Shown here one piece after another: positions 36,778 to 45,136 of a DNA stretch of 64,000 nucleotides. Position 1 is the stretch's first letter; each line of letters opens with the position of its first letter. The notes under the pieces are model-generated. The model was not told where the DNA came from, did not search any database, and saw only the letters and a list, made by a program, of their open reading frames with translations. The position numbers and the translations under genes were made by a program. Source of the stretch: Vreelandella halophila (lineage in GTDB: Bacteria > Pseudomonadota > Gammaproteobacteria > Pseudomonadales > Oleiphilaceae); assembly GCF_019903425.1 (NCBI RefSeq), contig NZ_JACHUZ010000011.1, positions 93,682-157,681 of the forward strand. Direction: 5' to 3'.

Positions 36778-37805
36778 GCAATGACTTGAACCTGCGGCTG
36801 ATGGATACCCATGCCGGCGGGGACGTGAGCCGTATCGTGACCGGCGGCATCATTGATCTGCCCGGCGCCACCGTGCGCGAGCAGATGGAGTACCTCCAGC
36901 GGGACGCGGACGGCCTGCGCAAGCTGCTGCTGTTCGAGCCCTACGGCATCCCCGAGATGTCCGTGGACCTGCTGGTGCCGCCGACGGACCCGAATGCGGC
37001 CGCCGGCTACATCATCATGGAGGTGATGGGCTATCCCATCTACTCCGGATCCAACACCATCTGTACCGCCACCGCCGTGCTGGAGCAGGGCATTGTGCCC
37101 AAGCATGAGGGCCGCCAGACCTTCCAACTGGAAGCGCCAGCGGACCTGGTTCAGGTGGAAGCCCTGGTGGAGAACGGAGTGGTCGAGGCGATTACCTGCG
37201 AGGGCCTGCCCAGCTACATCGACAGCTATCGCCATACCATCCACGTGCCCTCACTGGGCGACATCACCTACAGCGTGGCCTACAGTGGCGGGTTCTATGC
37301 ACTGGTGGACGCCACTGAGCTGGGCTTTGACCTGACCCTTGATGAAGAAGACGAGCTCTCCGACTGCGCCCACCGCATCGTTGAGGCCATACAGGCGGAA
37401 CGCGGCTTCTCCCACTACACCCTGGGGGATGTGGGGCCATTGCCGTTCCTGCACTTCATGGGCCCGGTGGAGCAGGTGGCGGACAACTTCTACCGCTCCC
37501 GCTCCACCACCTATGTGCATCCGGGGGTGATCTGCCGCAGCACCACCGGGACCGGCACGTCCGCGCGCCTGGCGCTGATGAACTACGAAGGCCGCATCCA
37601 GCCCGGCGACCGCCTGGAGACCATCTCCCTGCGCGAGACCGGGTTCATCGGCAATTTCACCGGCACCCATCAGGAAGGCCCGCACCAGGTGGTGGAGAAC
37701 ACCATCACGGGCAAGAGCTACGTGCTGGCCCACTCGGACATCGTGGTCAACTGCGATGATCCCATGGTCGAGTGCAGTGGATTGCAGCACATTGTGTCGT
37801 CCTAG
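36774..37805 (+). CDS. proline racemase superfamily protein with both catalytic cysteines replaced
   Basis: A 343-residue member of the proline racemase/hydroxyproline epimerase fold, with N-terminal MDTHAGGDVSRIVTGG and C-terminal GTGTSARLALM and TGFIGNFTGT segments. Family enzymes use two facing residues: Cys/Cys in racemases and epimerases, Cys/Thr in trans-3-hydroxy-L-proline dehydratases. Here the first position is Ser91 (YSGSNTI, where the racemases read CGH) and the second is Thr258 (RSTTGTGT, where they read SPCGTGT). This Ser/Thr pair should change the reaction; a dehydratase-like or new activity is possible. It overlaps the MDR gene by 4 bp and the convergent aldolase gene by 4 bp. 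Confidence 0.88.
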   Translation: MSNDLNLRLMDTHAGGDVSRIVTGGIIDLPGATVREQMEYLQRDADGLRKLLLFEPYGIPEMSVDLLVPPTDPNAAAGYIIMEVMGYPIYSGSNTICTATAVLEQGIVPKHEGRQTFQLEAPADLVQVEALVENGVVEAITCEGLPSYIDSYRHTIHVPSLGDITYSVAYSGGFYALVDATELGFDLTLDEEDELSDCAHRIVEAIQAERGFSHYTLGDVGPLPFLHFMGPVEQVADNFYRSRSTTYVHPGVICRSTTGTGTSARLALMNYEGRIQPGDRLETISLRETGFIGNFTGTHQEGPHQVVENTITGKSYVLAHSDIVVNCDDPMVECSGLQHIVSS

Positions 37806-38446
37806 GTTCCGGTGGTCTGGGCGTTGCGGCGATAGCTGCTGAAGCGGCCCAGAACCTCCCCCATCTGATCGTCATCCAGCAGCACCGGTTCGCCGATGGG
37901 CAGCAGCTGCCCGTAGCAGCGGGCCAGGTGCTCCACCTCCTGCGCCAGTTCCAGTGCCGCGGCCGGCGTGTCCGCCAGCGCCACCTGCCCGTGGTTGGCC
38001 ATCAGGCAGGCATCCCGGTCCGCGAGCCCCGCGGCAACGTGCTGCGCCAGCTCCTCCGTGCCGAAGGTGGCGTAGGGAACGCACGGAACGTCCGTGCCAC
38101 CGGCAACCGCCACCATGTAATGGAAGGGCGGAATCCGGTGGCGCAGGCAGGCCAGGCTCATGGCCCAGGGGGAGTGCACGTGGATGACGGCGCCGGCATC
38201 CGGGCGCTGGCGGTAGATGGCCGCGTGGAAGGAGGCCTCGCTGGAGGGCTTGAGGGGGCCGCGCCATTGCCCGTCCAGATCGGTTTCCACCAGGTGTTCC
38301 GGGGTGATGTCGTCAAAATGGCAGCCGGAGGCCGTGATCAGCATGCCATCGCCACAACGGGCACTGACATTGCCTGACCGGCCCTGGTTGAGACCCGTGG
38401 CGTTCATTGCCCGGGCTGTGGCTACAAGCTGTGCGTCCAGAGTCAT
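37802..38446 (-). CDS. class II aldolase/adducin family protein (fuculose-phosphate aldolase-like)
   Basis: A 214-residue zinc enzyme. Landmarks are the phosphate-binding loop NQGRSGNVSAR, the SGCHFDDITPE segment, the catalytic Glu70 in PSSEASFH, the zinc histidines in HVHSPWA (about 89-91) and the later ANHGQVAL histidine (152). The set is complete for enzymes that split L-fuculose-1-phosphate-like ketose phosphates or dehydrate methylthioribulose-1-phosphate. The start at 38446 gives the full N-terminus (MTLDAQLVATARAM); open frame continues upstream without conserved content. It converges with and overlaps the proline-racemase-family gene by 4 bp. Confidence 0.88.
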   Translation of the reverse strand: MTLDAQLVATARAMNATGLNQGRSGNVSARCGDGMLITASGCHFDDITPEHLVETDLDGQWRGPLKPSSEASFHAAIYRQRPDAGAVIHVHSPWAMSLACLRHRIPPFHYMVAVAGGTDVPCVPYATFGTEELAQHVAAGLADRDACLMANHGQVALADTPAAALELAQEVEHLARCYGQLLPIGEPVLLDDDQMGEVLGRFSSYRRNAQTTGT

Positions 38447-38478
38447 GACGCACACTCTCCCTGATCGGCCGGTGGCGT

Positions 38479-40137
38479 TCAAGGGCCGGAGGGGGTACTT
38501 CCGACACCCGGTTCCTTCAGGCTGACCACATAGACGTGATTGCGCCCGTGTTCCTTGGCGCCATAGCAGGCCTGGTCGGCGGCCTCCATGACCGATTCCG
38601 GGTCGCGGTGATGACTGCGGACCTCCGTAACACCGATGGAGGCGCTCAGTCGGAAGGTTGCGCTGCCGGAGCTGAACGGGTGGTCCGCGATCCGTTGGCG
38701 CAGTTCCTCGGCAAGGCGTTTGGCCACATCCACGGGGCAGTAGGTGAAAATGAGGGCAAACTCGTCGCCGCCAAGGCGTGCCAGGATATCGCCTTCGCGC
38801 AGCTGGGAACGGATGATCCGGCACAGCTGGACGAGGCAGTCATCCCCAGCCTGGTGGCCGTGGGTGTCATTGATCTCCTTGAAATAGTCCAGGTCCACAA
38901 AGCACAGGGCATGGCGGCTGCGTTCGTAATGGCTGTTCTCGAGACAGATGGCCAGACGGTTAAGGAATTCCCGGCGGTTGATGGCGCCGGTCAGTTCGTC
39001 GTGGCTGGCCTCATAGCTGAGCTTTTCCACCTGGCTGCGATGGTGGGAGATGTCGTCCACCACCACGATATAGTCCGCGATACGCCCCCGGTGATCGTGC
39101 ACCGCGCTGAAGGTGAACTCCAGCCAGAGCGGCGTGCCGTCCTCGCGGGTCCAGGGTTCGTCCCGGGTCAGGGTCCATGTGCCGTTACGCTCCACCTTAT
39201 GGCGCAGGCTGGGCATATCCAGGGCGGTGTCGCCTTCATTGAGCAGCAGAAGCTGGTCCAGCTGCATGCCCTCAAGTCCATCCCGGGGATAGCCCAGGGT
39301 CTGCGCGAAGCGCTGGTTGGCAGACCGGATGACGCCGGAGAGCGAGAGCCGGGCCATACCCACGGCCGCCTGCTCCAGCGTGGTGCGCAGCTCATCCTCG
39401 GTGCGGGCCATGCGGCGTGCGGCACTGACGAACAGCATTGTCACCAGCACGCCGCCCAGTGCCAGAACCGTGATCACGGTCAGCAGAAGAAGTCCGTTCA
39501 GGGTTCTGTCGATGCGGCCCAGATCCGAAGAGAAGTTGGACTCCATGGCCACCAGCTTCTGGTTGAGGCGGTCAATCTCTTCCCGGAGATTTGGGAAATC
39601 AACCCTGTCGAACTCGTCCTCCGACAGCAGGTCCAGAATTTCCTCAAGGCGCAGGATATGCGGGTCCGCATCGCGCCAGATCTGCATTGGAGAATGGAAC
39701 AGGCTCGAGTACCCCATATAGCGGTACACGCTGATCAGGCGAGGAATGTCATCGGCATGGCTGCCCGCCTGCCGGAAATTCGCGGTAGCGCGCTGGGCCT
39801 CCATGGGGTTGGCCGTCATCGCCTGACGTGCCTTGCGGTAGGCCAGTGGCGTAACCAGACCCTCACGGGCCTGGCGCAGGTGTTCGGGGTCGGCGGTTTC
39901 CGTGTAGCGGTTCAGATGGTAGACGGCGGCTTGGCGCCCCTTGGACCAGAGGCTTTCTCCGGTCACGTAGGCGCGCACACCGGTCTTGAACTCAATCAGT
40001 GCCATCGCGGCTCCGAGAGCCAGAACCAGCAGCAGGACAATACAGCCCAGCCCCACCCGCATCAGGACGTGGGAAGACAGAGCCCGCTGGCCGCCCGACA
40101 TTACCATTGCCAAACCTCCCTGTTGGTTTGGTTTCAA
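38479..40137 (-). CDS. membrane-bound PAS-GGDEF diguanylate cyclase
   Basis: A 552-residue signalling enzyme that makes cyclic di-GMP. A first membrane helix (about 27-47), a periplasmic all-helical sensor region (about 48-210) and a second helix (about 214-236) are followed by a PAS domain (about 245-370, LGYPRDGLEGMQLDQLL) and a GGDEF domain (about 385-535). The active-site loop reads RLGGDEFAL, and the RxxD inhibitory site (REGD) lies five residues before it, so product feedback inhibition is expected. There is no EAL domain. The gene lies about 100 bp downstream of a small unknown gene that follows a cobalamin riboswitch on the same strand. Confidence 0.93.
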   Translation of the reverse strand: MKPNQQGGLAMVMSGGQRALSSHVLMRVGLGCIVLLLVLALGAAMALIEFKTGVRAYVTGESLWSKGRQAAVYHLNRYTETADPEHLRQAREGLVTPLAYRKARQAMTANPMEAQRATANFRQAGSHADDIPRLISVYRYMGYSSLFHSPMQIWRDADPHILRLEEILDLLSEDEFDRVDFPNLREEIDRLNQKLVAMESNFSSDLGRIDRTLNGLLLLTVITVLALGGVLVTMLFVSAARRMARTEDELRTTLEQAAVGMARLSLSGVIRSANQRFAQTLGYPRDGLEGMQLDQLLLLNEGDTALDMPSLRHKVERNGTWTLTRDEPWTREDGTPLWLEFTFSAVHDHRGRIADYIVVVDDISHHRSQVEKLSYEASHDELTGAINRREFLNRLAICLENSHYERSRHALCFVDLDYFKEINDTHGHQAGDDCLVQLCRIIRSQLREGDILARLGGDEFALIFTYCPVDVAKRLAEELRQRIADHPFSSGSATFRLSASIGVTEVRSHHRDPESVMEAADQACYGAKEHGRNHVYVVSLKEPGVGSTPSGP

Positions 40138-40241
40138 GTCTGGTTCCAGCCTACTCCCGACTCGCTGTCAGCGCCGATTACAGAGTGTGAGTATCATTGC
40201 CTTCCCTGTGACGGAATGTAGCGCTGAGTCCGCCGGGCGGT

Positions 40242-40679
40242 TCAGGCGCCCGGGTGGCGCAGCAGGTCATGCAGGACAAGTCCGGCATCAATGCCATCGT
40301 CACCGAACTCTATGCCGTCATCCATGTCCAGCAGAGTGCCCGCACGCTGGCGGCGCAGCAGGTCATGGGCCCATTCCGGGGTGCGCGGGTCATCCTCCTC
40401 GCGGCGCAGATCCTCCATCAGCATCTCGGAGGCCTCGGGCGGCAGCCAGTAGAGCACGGGGCGGCGCTGTTCGCAGGCCAGGCGGTAGACTGCCGGTCCG
40501 GCAATCCTGTCCCAGCTTACCGGCTCGATACGTACGCCCATGGCCTCCAGCAGGCGCTGGGCGCTGCGGGTGAGCCTGCTCTGCAGGATCAGGGTATCCA
40601 GGCCACCGGCATCATCGCTGGTCGCCATGCTGGCGGTGTGAACGGATTCGGGATTGGATGGGATGGTAGCTTCCAACAC
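40242..40679 (-). CDS. hypothetical protein downstream of a cobalamin riboswitch
   Basis: I do not recognise this product of about 145 residues. It is soluble, without signal peptide or membrane helix, and acidic at the C-terminus (LLDMDDGIEFGDDGIDAGLVLHDLLRHPGA). The central part (LTRSAQRLLEAMGVRIEPVSWDRIAGPAVYRLACEQRRPVLYW) looks like a compact alpha/beta unit. The GTG at 40679 is chosen because AAGGAGAAG lies 5-6 bp upstream; an in-frame TTG 42 bp upstream has no such site. It follows the riboswitch by about 130 bp on the same strand with nothing else between, so it is the apparent regulated gene. It might bind or process a corrinoid, or be a replacement for a lost cobalamin gene. Confidence 0.6.
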   Translation of the reverse strand: MLEATIPSNPESVHTASMATSDDAGGLDTLILQSRLTRSAQRLLEAMGVRIEPVSWDRIAGPAVYRLACEQRRPVLYWLPPEASEMLMEDLRREEDDPRTPEWAHDLLRRQRAGTLLDMDDGIEFGDDGIDAGLVLHDLLRHPGA

Positions 40680-40811
40680 GGGCTTCTCCTTGAGTCTTTG
40701 GCGGATTATTGGAGAAGCCAACGCGGAGTCGAAACGGAGGGTAGGGGCACACTGTGGCCGTGATGCAGTGCCCTTTCCGACCTTTCACCCTTGACGCGAA
40801 GGCTCCAGTCT

Positions 40812-40912
40812 CTGTTCCGAGGAGGTAATCGGGCTTAGTGGCGGAACCACCATACCGTTGCGCGACAGCCCCGGATTCTCACCGGAGTTCCCCTCGCTGC
40901 GGAACGCGACCA
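40812..40912 (-). ncRNA. cobalamin (B12) riboswitch
   Basis: Read on the minus strand, the segment contains the conserved cobalamin-aptamer core: GAGGGGAACTCCGGTGAGAA, followed by TCCGGGGCTGTCGCGCAACG and GTA, matching the consensus GGGAA-n-CCGGTG-nnAA-TCCGG-nGCTG-CGCAAC. A GGTGG-TTCC-GCCAC hairpin follows, then AAGCCCGATTACCTCC, a degenerate form of the 3' element AAGyCAGGA-ACCTGCC. GTTCCG and CGGAAC near the ends can close the structure. It is shorter than classical btuB-type aptamers because the long variable arms are missing. A GGGCACTG/CAGTGTGCCC hairpin downstream (about 40745-40772) may be part of the expression platform. Confidence 0.82.
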
Positions 40913-41036
40913 ATGTAGGTCAGCAGGGTGGTCCAAAGCAAGTGGTGAAGGGATGAATAAACGGCAATCAGCTGTGACTTTCAGTGCTGGAGGGCTCTGG
41001 TAGGATAGGGGCGATTTCCGGAAAGGGAGTAACTCA

Positions 41037-41348
41037 ATGAGCACAGGCAAGCAGTTAGCCGGCGTGTTTCTGGCAGGTGTAATGCTCGCGGCTGCCGGTT
41101 GCGCCAGTGTCGGGAAAGACTTTGCGACGCACAAGGTGGAAGAGATCAAGATCGGCGAGACGACCCGTTCGGACATTGAAGCCATGTTCGGCGACCCGTG
41201 GCGCACCGGCCTCGAGGACGGCAAGCGGACCTGGACCTATGCCCAGTACCGCTGGTCCGCCTTCCGCGAGGCGGAAACCACGGATCTGGTGGTGCGTTTC
41301 AACGAGGACGGCACAGTCGACTCCTACGTCTACAACACCACCCAGTAA
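41037..41348 (+). CDS. BamE/SmpA-like outer-membrane lipoprotein
   Basis: A 103-residue lipoprotein: signal peptide with lipobox LAAAGC (Cys at residue 22), then a SmpA/OmlA (BamE)-type domain with KVEEIKIGETTRSDIEAMFGDPWRTG and the strand WTYAQYRW. The motif of Gly-x-Thr-x-x-Asp-Ile and Gly-x-Pro is characteristic. BamE supports the outer-membrane protein assembly complex, but several BamE-like paralogues have other or unknown roles, and the housekeeping bamE is normally elsewhere (next to fur or recN). No signal for the Asp+2 inner-membrane retention rule is seen (Ala follows Cys), so an outer-membrane location is likely. Confidence 0.8.
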   Translation: MSTGKQLAGVFLAGVMLAAAGCASVGKDFATHKVEEIKIGETTRSDIEAMFGDPWRTGLEDGKRTWTYAQYRWSAFREAETTDLVVRFNEDGTVDSYVYNTTQ

Positions 41349-41354
41349 CCCTGC

Positions 41355-41374
41355 ACGGGCCCTGCCGGGCCCGT
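41355..41374. terminator. stem-loop between convergent lipoprotein and DJ-1/PfpI genes
   Basis: ACGGGCCC (41355-41362) and GGGCCCGT (41367-41374) form a perfect 8-bp GC-rich stem with a 4-base loop, 6 bp after the BamE-like stop and touching the stop codon of the convergent gene. No long T-run follows, so strength is uncertain. Confidence 0.45.
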
Positions 41375-42054
41375 TACTGCTCCAGGGTGTTCAGAACCGC
41401 TTTCGCGGTTTCCGCGGATGAGGTCGGATTCTGGCCGGTCACGAGCCTGCCGTCCCGGACCACGAACGAGCTCCAGTCATCCCCGCAGCGGTAATCGGCG
41501 CCGTTGGCCTCCAGCATGTCCTCCACCAGGAAGGGCACAACCTTCGAAAGACCCACCGCTTCTTCTTCAGTATTGGTGAAACCGGTTACTTCACGGCCCT
41601 TGACCAGCGGCTCGCCGTTGGCCCCTTTCACGTGCCGGAAGACACCGGGCGCGTGGCATACGGCGCCAATAACTTTGTCCTGGCTGGCAGCGTTCTCGAT
41701 CAGGCGGATGCTGTCGGCGTCCTCCGCCAAGTCCCAGAGCGGGCCATGGCCGCCGGGGTAGAAGACGGCATCGAACCCGTCAATGGACACGTCAGAAAGC
41801 TTCTGCGTGTTCGCGAGGGCCGATTTCGCGTGTTCATCGGCCTGGAAGCGGTGTGTGGTTTCGGTCTGGGCATCCTCCGCTTCGCTGTTGGGGTCCACCG
41901 GGGGCTGACCGCCGGCGGGGCTGGCCAGGGTCACCTCGGCTCCGGCATCACGGAATGCGTAGTAAGGCGCCGTGAACTCTTCCAGCCAGAATCCGGTCCT
42001 GTGACCGGTGTTGCCCATCTCGCTGTGCGATGTCAGGACCATCAGGATCTTCAT
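41374..42054 (-). CDS. DJ-1/PfpI-family protein (Hsp31-like)
   Basis: A 226-residue class I glutamine-amidotransferase-like protein. The nucleophile elbow is AVCHAPGVF with the reactive Cys, and the upstream FYPGGHGPLWDL segment carries the acidic and glycine-rich parts of the family. The N-terminal MKILMVLTSHSEMGNTGHRTGFWLEEF is the typical start of Hsp31/YDR533C-like members, which act on methylglyoxal-type carbonyl stress as glyoxalases or chaperones. The catalytic residues appear intact. It stands alone, divergent from the rhomboid gene. Confidence 0.9.
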   Translation of the reverse strand: MKILMVLTSHSEMGNTGHRTGFWLEEFTAPYYAFRDAGAEVTLASPAGGQPPVDPNSEAEDAQTETTHRFQADEHAKSALANTQKLSDVSIDGFDAVFYPGGHGPLWDLAEDADSIRLIENAASQDKVIGAVCHAPGVFRHVKGANGEPLVKGREVTGFTNTEEEAVGLSKVVPFLVEDMLEANGADYRCGDDWSSFVVRDGRLVTGQNPTSSAETAKAVLNTLEQ

Positions 42055-42206
42055 GGGGTTCCCCCTGTCTGTTCGTGTGGGTGATCACGCTGTGGTGATT
42101 TGCCGATCCCGTCAGTGGGATCGGGCTGGCTACGGGCGGCCAATGGGCTATGCTCTCCCCGGACCCAGGTCCAAAGGAAGCCGGACACAGAAAAGGACGC
42201 CCAGCC

Positions 42207-43688
42207 ATGCTGATCATTCCGCTCCACAAAGCTGTCTCGCGGAACAACTTTCCGCTCGTAACCCTGTTGCTTGTACTTGTGAATGGTGCCGTGTTCACGA
42301 TCTTTCAAGGTGGCGACACCAAAGTCATGCAGCAGGCCGCCTCGTACTACCAGGAGAGCGGCCTCGAGGAGCGGGAGTGGGCCTGGCTGGAGGATTACGT
42401 GCCGGGGTATGAAATGGATTTCCGCCAGCAGATGGAGCAGCTCGACAGGGCGGCAGAGAACGGTGTGGCCGAGCGGCGCATCGCGCTTGCCCGCTCGCGG
42501 ATGGTGGAATCCCATCCGGATTTCCTGCCGGCGCTGCGATCCGGCGACATCATTGACCCGGACAGCGACCGTTATGCCGACTGGCAGGCCGACAGAGCCG
42601 AGTTCGAGCAGCTCATGGACCAGAGCTTCACGCGCCAGTACATGATGCACTACGACGATGTGGAGCCGGTGACCCTGCTCAGCCACATGTTCATGCACGG
42701 TGGTGTGGGGCACCTGGTGGGGAACATGCTGTTCCTGCTGCTGCTGGGGATCCTGGTGGAAGGGGCGCTCGGGGCGGGTCTGTTTCTTGCGGCCTACCTG
42801 GTGGCGGGGCTTGGAGGCTCGGCCCTGTCCCTGGCGGTCCACTGGGGGACGCCCACGGGCATGCTCGGGGCGTCGGGCGCCATTGCCGGGCTCATGGGGC
42901 TGTTCACGGTTCTGTACGGGCGGCTCCGGGTGCGCTTTTTCTACTGGGTCTGGGTCTATTTCGATTACGTGCGTGCGCCTGCGATTGTACTCCTGCCGGT
43001 ATGGCTGGGCTGGGAGCTGCTGCAGTTCCTGCTGGCGGAAGGCAGCAACGTGGCCTATGAGGCCCATGCTGGCGGTATCGTCACCGGGGCCCTGATCGCC
43101 GCCGGCGTGCGGGCCCTGGGATGGCAGCGGGATGAGTTCCTAAAGGAGGAGTCCCAGCGTGAGGATGACCGGGAAACGCTGGAGGCGGCCCAACAGGACC
43201 TGGCCGCCCTGAACGTGACCCGCGCCAAGCACCGGCTCCGGCCTCTGCTGGCGCGTAATCCTGGGGACCTCGCTGTGCTGCAGAGCTGGTATCACGCCTG
43301 CAAGGTTCAGAAGGAGGACCCGGATCTGCACGACGCCGCCGGCCGCATCCTGGCCCTGCCCGGGGATACGGCCGAGGAGCGCGCGTTGGTTATGGAGACG
43401 TTCACGGATTATCGCCAGCGCGCCAGCCTGAAGCTGACGGCCAGCCAGGCCACGGACCTGTGCTGCCGCCTGCTGCGCTGGGAGGCGCTGGAGGAGGGGC
43501 TGCTGCTTCTGGATCGGTTGATGCGGCTGAAGAAGACGCCGGAGGAACTGCCCCGGGCCTGTCTGATCGCCGCTCAGCAGCTCCGGCGCCAGGGCCGCAG
43601 CGACGACGCCCGGCCGTATATGGAAGCCGTGCAGCGGCTGACCAGTGACCCGGCCATGATGCGGGCGCTGCGCCAGCTCCAGGACTGA
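42207..43688 (+). CDS. rhomboid intramembrane serine protease with large insertion and C-terminal repeat domain
   Basis: A 493-residue inner-membrane protease. TM1 (about 15-34) is separated from the core by a charged 115-residue insertion (35-150). The core shows LLSHMFMHGGVGHLVGNM (HxxxN with His169 and Asn173), the nucleophile Ser223 in GMLGASGAIAG, and the catalytic His287 in AYEAHAGGI, so activity is expected. Residues 300-493 are soluble and helical, with repeated pairs of amphipathic helices (AKHRLRPLLARNPGDLAVLQSWYHA; LCCRLLRWEALEEGLLLLDRLM) like TPR units. The ATG at 42207 is preceded by AAAAGGA and begins the standard N-terminus MLIIPLHKAV. A membrane/TPR protein gene is convergent 24 bp away. 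Confidence 0.88.
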   Translation: MLIIPLHKAVSRNNFPLVTLLLVLVNGAVFTIFQGGDTKVMQQAASYYQESGLEEREWAWLEDYVPGYEMDFRQQMEQLDRAAENGVAERRIALARSRMVESHPDFLPALRSGDIIDPDSDRYADWQADRAEFEQLMDQSFTRQYMMHYDDVEPVTLLSHMFMHGGVGHLVGNMLFLLLLGILVEGALGAGLFLAAYLVAGLGGSALSLAVHWGTPTGMLGASGAIAGLMGLFTVLYGRLRVRFFYWVWVYFDYVRAPAIVLLPVWLGWELLQFLLAEGSNVAYEAHAGGIVTGALIAAGVRALGWQRDEFLKEESQREDDRETLEAAQQDLAALNVTRAKHRLRPLLARNPGDLAVLQSWYHACKVQKEDPDLHDAAGRILALPGDTAEERALVMETFTDYRQRASLKLTASQATDLCCRLLRWEALEEGLLLLDRLMRLKKTPEELPRACLIAAQQLRRQGRSDDARPYMEAVQRLTSDPAMMRALRQLQD

Positions 43689-43712
43689 GGCGGTCCCGCG
43701 GAGTACGGCCCG

Positions 43713-44993
43713 TCAGCTGGCCGCGATGCGCTCCGCCCGTTCCGCCAGTTCGTCCACGCGCTCACTCAGCTCGTGGTCCGGGAAGTGCTTCTGGAGCTGG
43801 CGGAGGATCTTCAGTGCCTTCTGCTCATCCCCCCGCCCCTCGAACAGCGCCTTGGCGCCCAGGAAGTAGTTCTCCGGCAGGTGAGGGTGCTTCGGGTTCT
43901 GCTTGCCGAAGGGGCTGGTCAGCCGGATGACCAGCTCATGGTGATCGTACTGGTCCGCGAGTCGGGCGAGGTCGCGAACCTGCTTGGGATGCTCCGGCTG
44001 GAAGCCGGCGTCCACCCGCAGCGCCTCCTCCGCAATGCTCATGGCCTTCTTGGGCTGCTCCAGCCCGTAGAGCAGGGTGGAGATGTATTCCCGGGAGTGG
44101 GCAAGGAACTCCTCTGTGCGGCCCTGGAGGCGCAGCAGTTTACGGTAGCGCTCGTGTTCCTCCGGCTGGAGGCCGCTCTGGCGGAGTTCCTTCTGCAGGC
44201 GTTCAATGGCCTCGTCCACACCGCCTTCGGCCACCAGCCCTTCCACCTCCTGAAGCAGCGGGCTGAGGTCCGGGTTGGCGGCACGAGCCCGGTCGGCTGC
44301 CGTAACCTCCTGTTCCACGCCCAGCATGTCGTGGTGCTGGTAAACCAGATAGCCCATCAGGTGAAAGGAAGCGATGAGGAAGTAGCCGCCAATCAGGAAT
44401 ACCCCGACGTGACCCGCCAGGCTGGGCCCGAAGAGGCCCGCTACCAGGGACTCCGCCATGCCCTGACTGACCGAGAGCATGAACAGCAGCAGTGAGGCGA
44501 TGAAATAGGGAAAGCCCACCGAACGCATGATACTGATCCAGGTTCCGGGGTTGAGCGCCGACATCAGGCTGTTGCTCATGGCCAGGGTGATGATGGCCGC
44601 CGGCAGCGCCAGCACGATGAAAAGTGCCGCAGCCGCCACCAGCGCAAGGGAACCCGTGACCATGGCAATGCCGGTAACCGCGAAGCCCAGCAGCACAAAA
44701 AGCCCGAAGGTCTTCACCAATACCCAGCTGTTGCTCTTGCGCTGGATCTCGGGCGGGTCCATCCAGCCCCGGGCCGTGGCCTCGAGCACGTCATACGCGA
44801 ACTTGTAGAGCACCACCCAGGCGGCAATCACCAGGATCAGGCCGAGCAGCGGCACCATCATGCCGATCAGGTAGAGAATGGCGGCGAGCCCCAGCGTGGT
44901 CAGGCAGGCGGTCTTGAACGGGTAGCCGAAGATCTGTGGCAGACGTTCCCAGACCGGGGGGACCCGGCTGCTGTCCCTGGCGATTGAACTCAT
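43713..44993 (-). CDS. polytopic membrane protein with C-terminal TPR-like region
   Basis: A 426-residue protein. The first 240 residues hold about six membrane helices, with a DUF4013-like pattern (AYDVLEATARGWMDPPEI, and a GYPFKTACLTTLGLAAILYLIGMMVP start). The C-terminal 180 residues are soluble and helical, with TPR-like pairs (DEAIERLQKELRQSGLQPEEHERYRKLL; KALKILRQLQKHFPDHELSERV). Such proteins have no defined function that I know of. It converges on the rhomboid gene, whose product has a similar membrane-plus-TPR layout; a shared role in membrane-protein quality control is possible but speculative. Confidence 0.75.
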   Translation of the reverse strand: MSSIARDSSRVPPVWERLPQIFGYPFKTACLTTLGLAAILYLIGMMVPLLGLILVIAAWVVLYKFAYDVLEATARGWMDPPEIQRKSNSWVLVKTFGLFVLLGFAVTGIAMVTGSLALVAAAALFIVLALPAAIITLAMSNSLMSALNPGTWISIMRSVGFPYFIASLLLFMLSVSQGMAESLVAGLFGPSLAGHVGVFLIGGYFLIASFHLMGYLVYQHHDMLGVEQEVTAADRARAANPDLSPLLQEVEGLVAEGGVDEAIERLQKELRQSGLQPEEHERYRKLLRLQGRTEEFLAHSREYISTLLYGLEQPKKAMSIAEEALRVDAGFQPEHPKQVRDLARLADQYDHHELVIRLTSPFGKQNPKHPHLPENYFLGAKALFEGRGDEQKALKILRQLQKHFPDHELSERVDELAERAERIAAS

Positions 44994-45136
44994 GGATCCT
45001 CCGTGGATGTTGTGCGTTCAGACGATGATCCCCGGCCCGTAATGCCCTTTCGGGTCATGGGGATCTGGATAGGAAGATAGAATGTCCCGTGCTGAACGGC
45101 AAATCCGCCCGCGTTCCGGGACCAGCGCCGGATCCT

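Noticed and set aside
38536..40221. A 561-codon plus-strand frame opposite the membrane diguanylate cyclase
   Set aside because: The minus strand carries a complete PAS-GGDEF protein with all motifs; the plus frame is its shadow.
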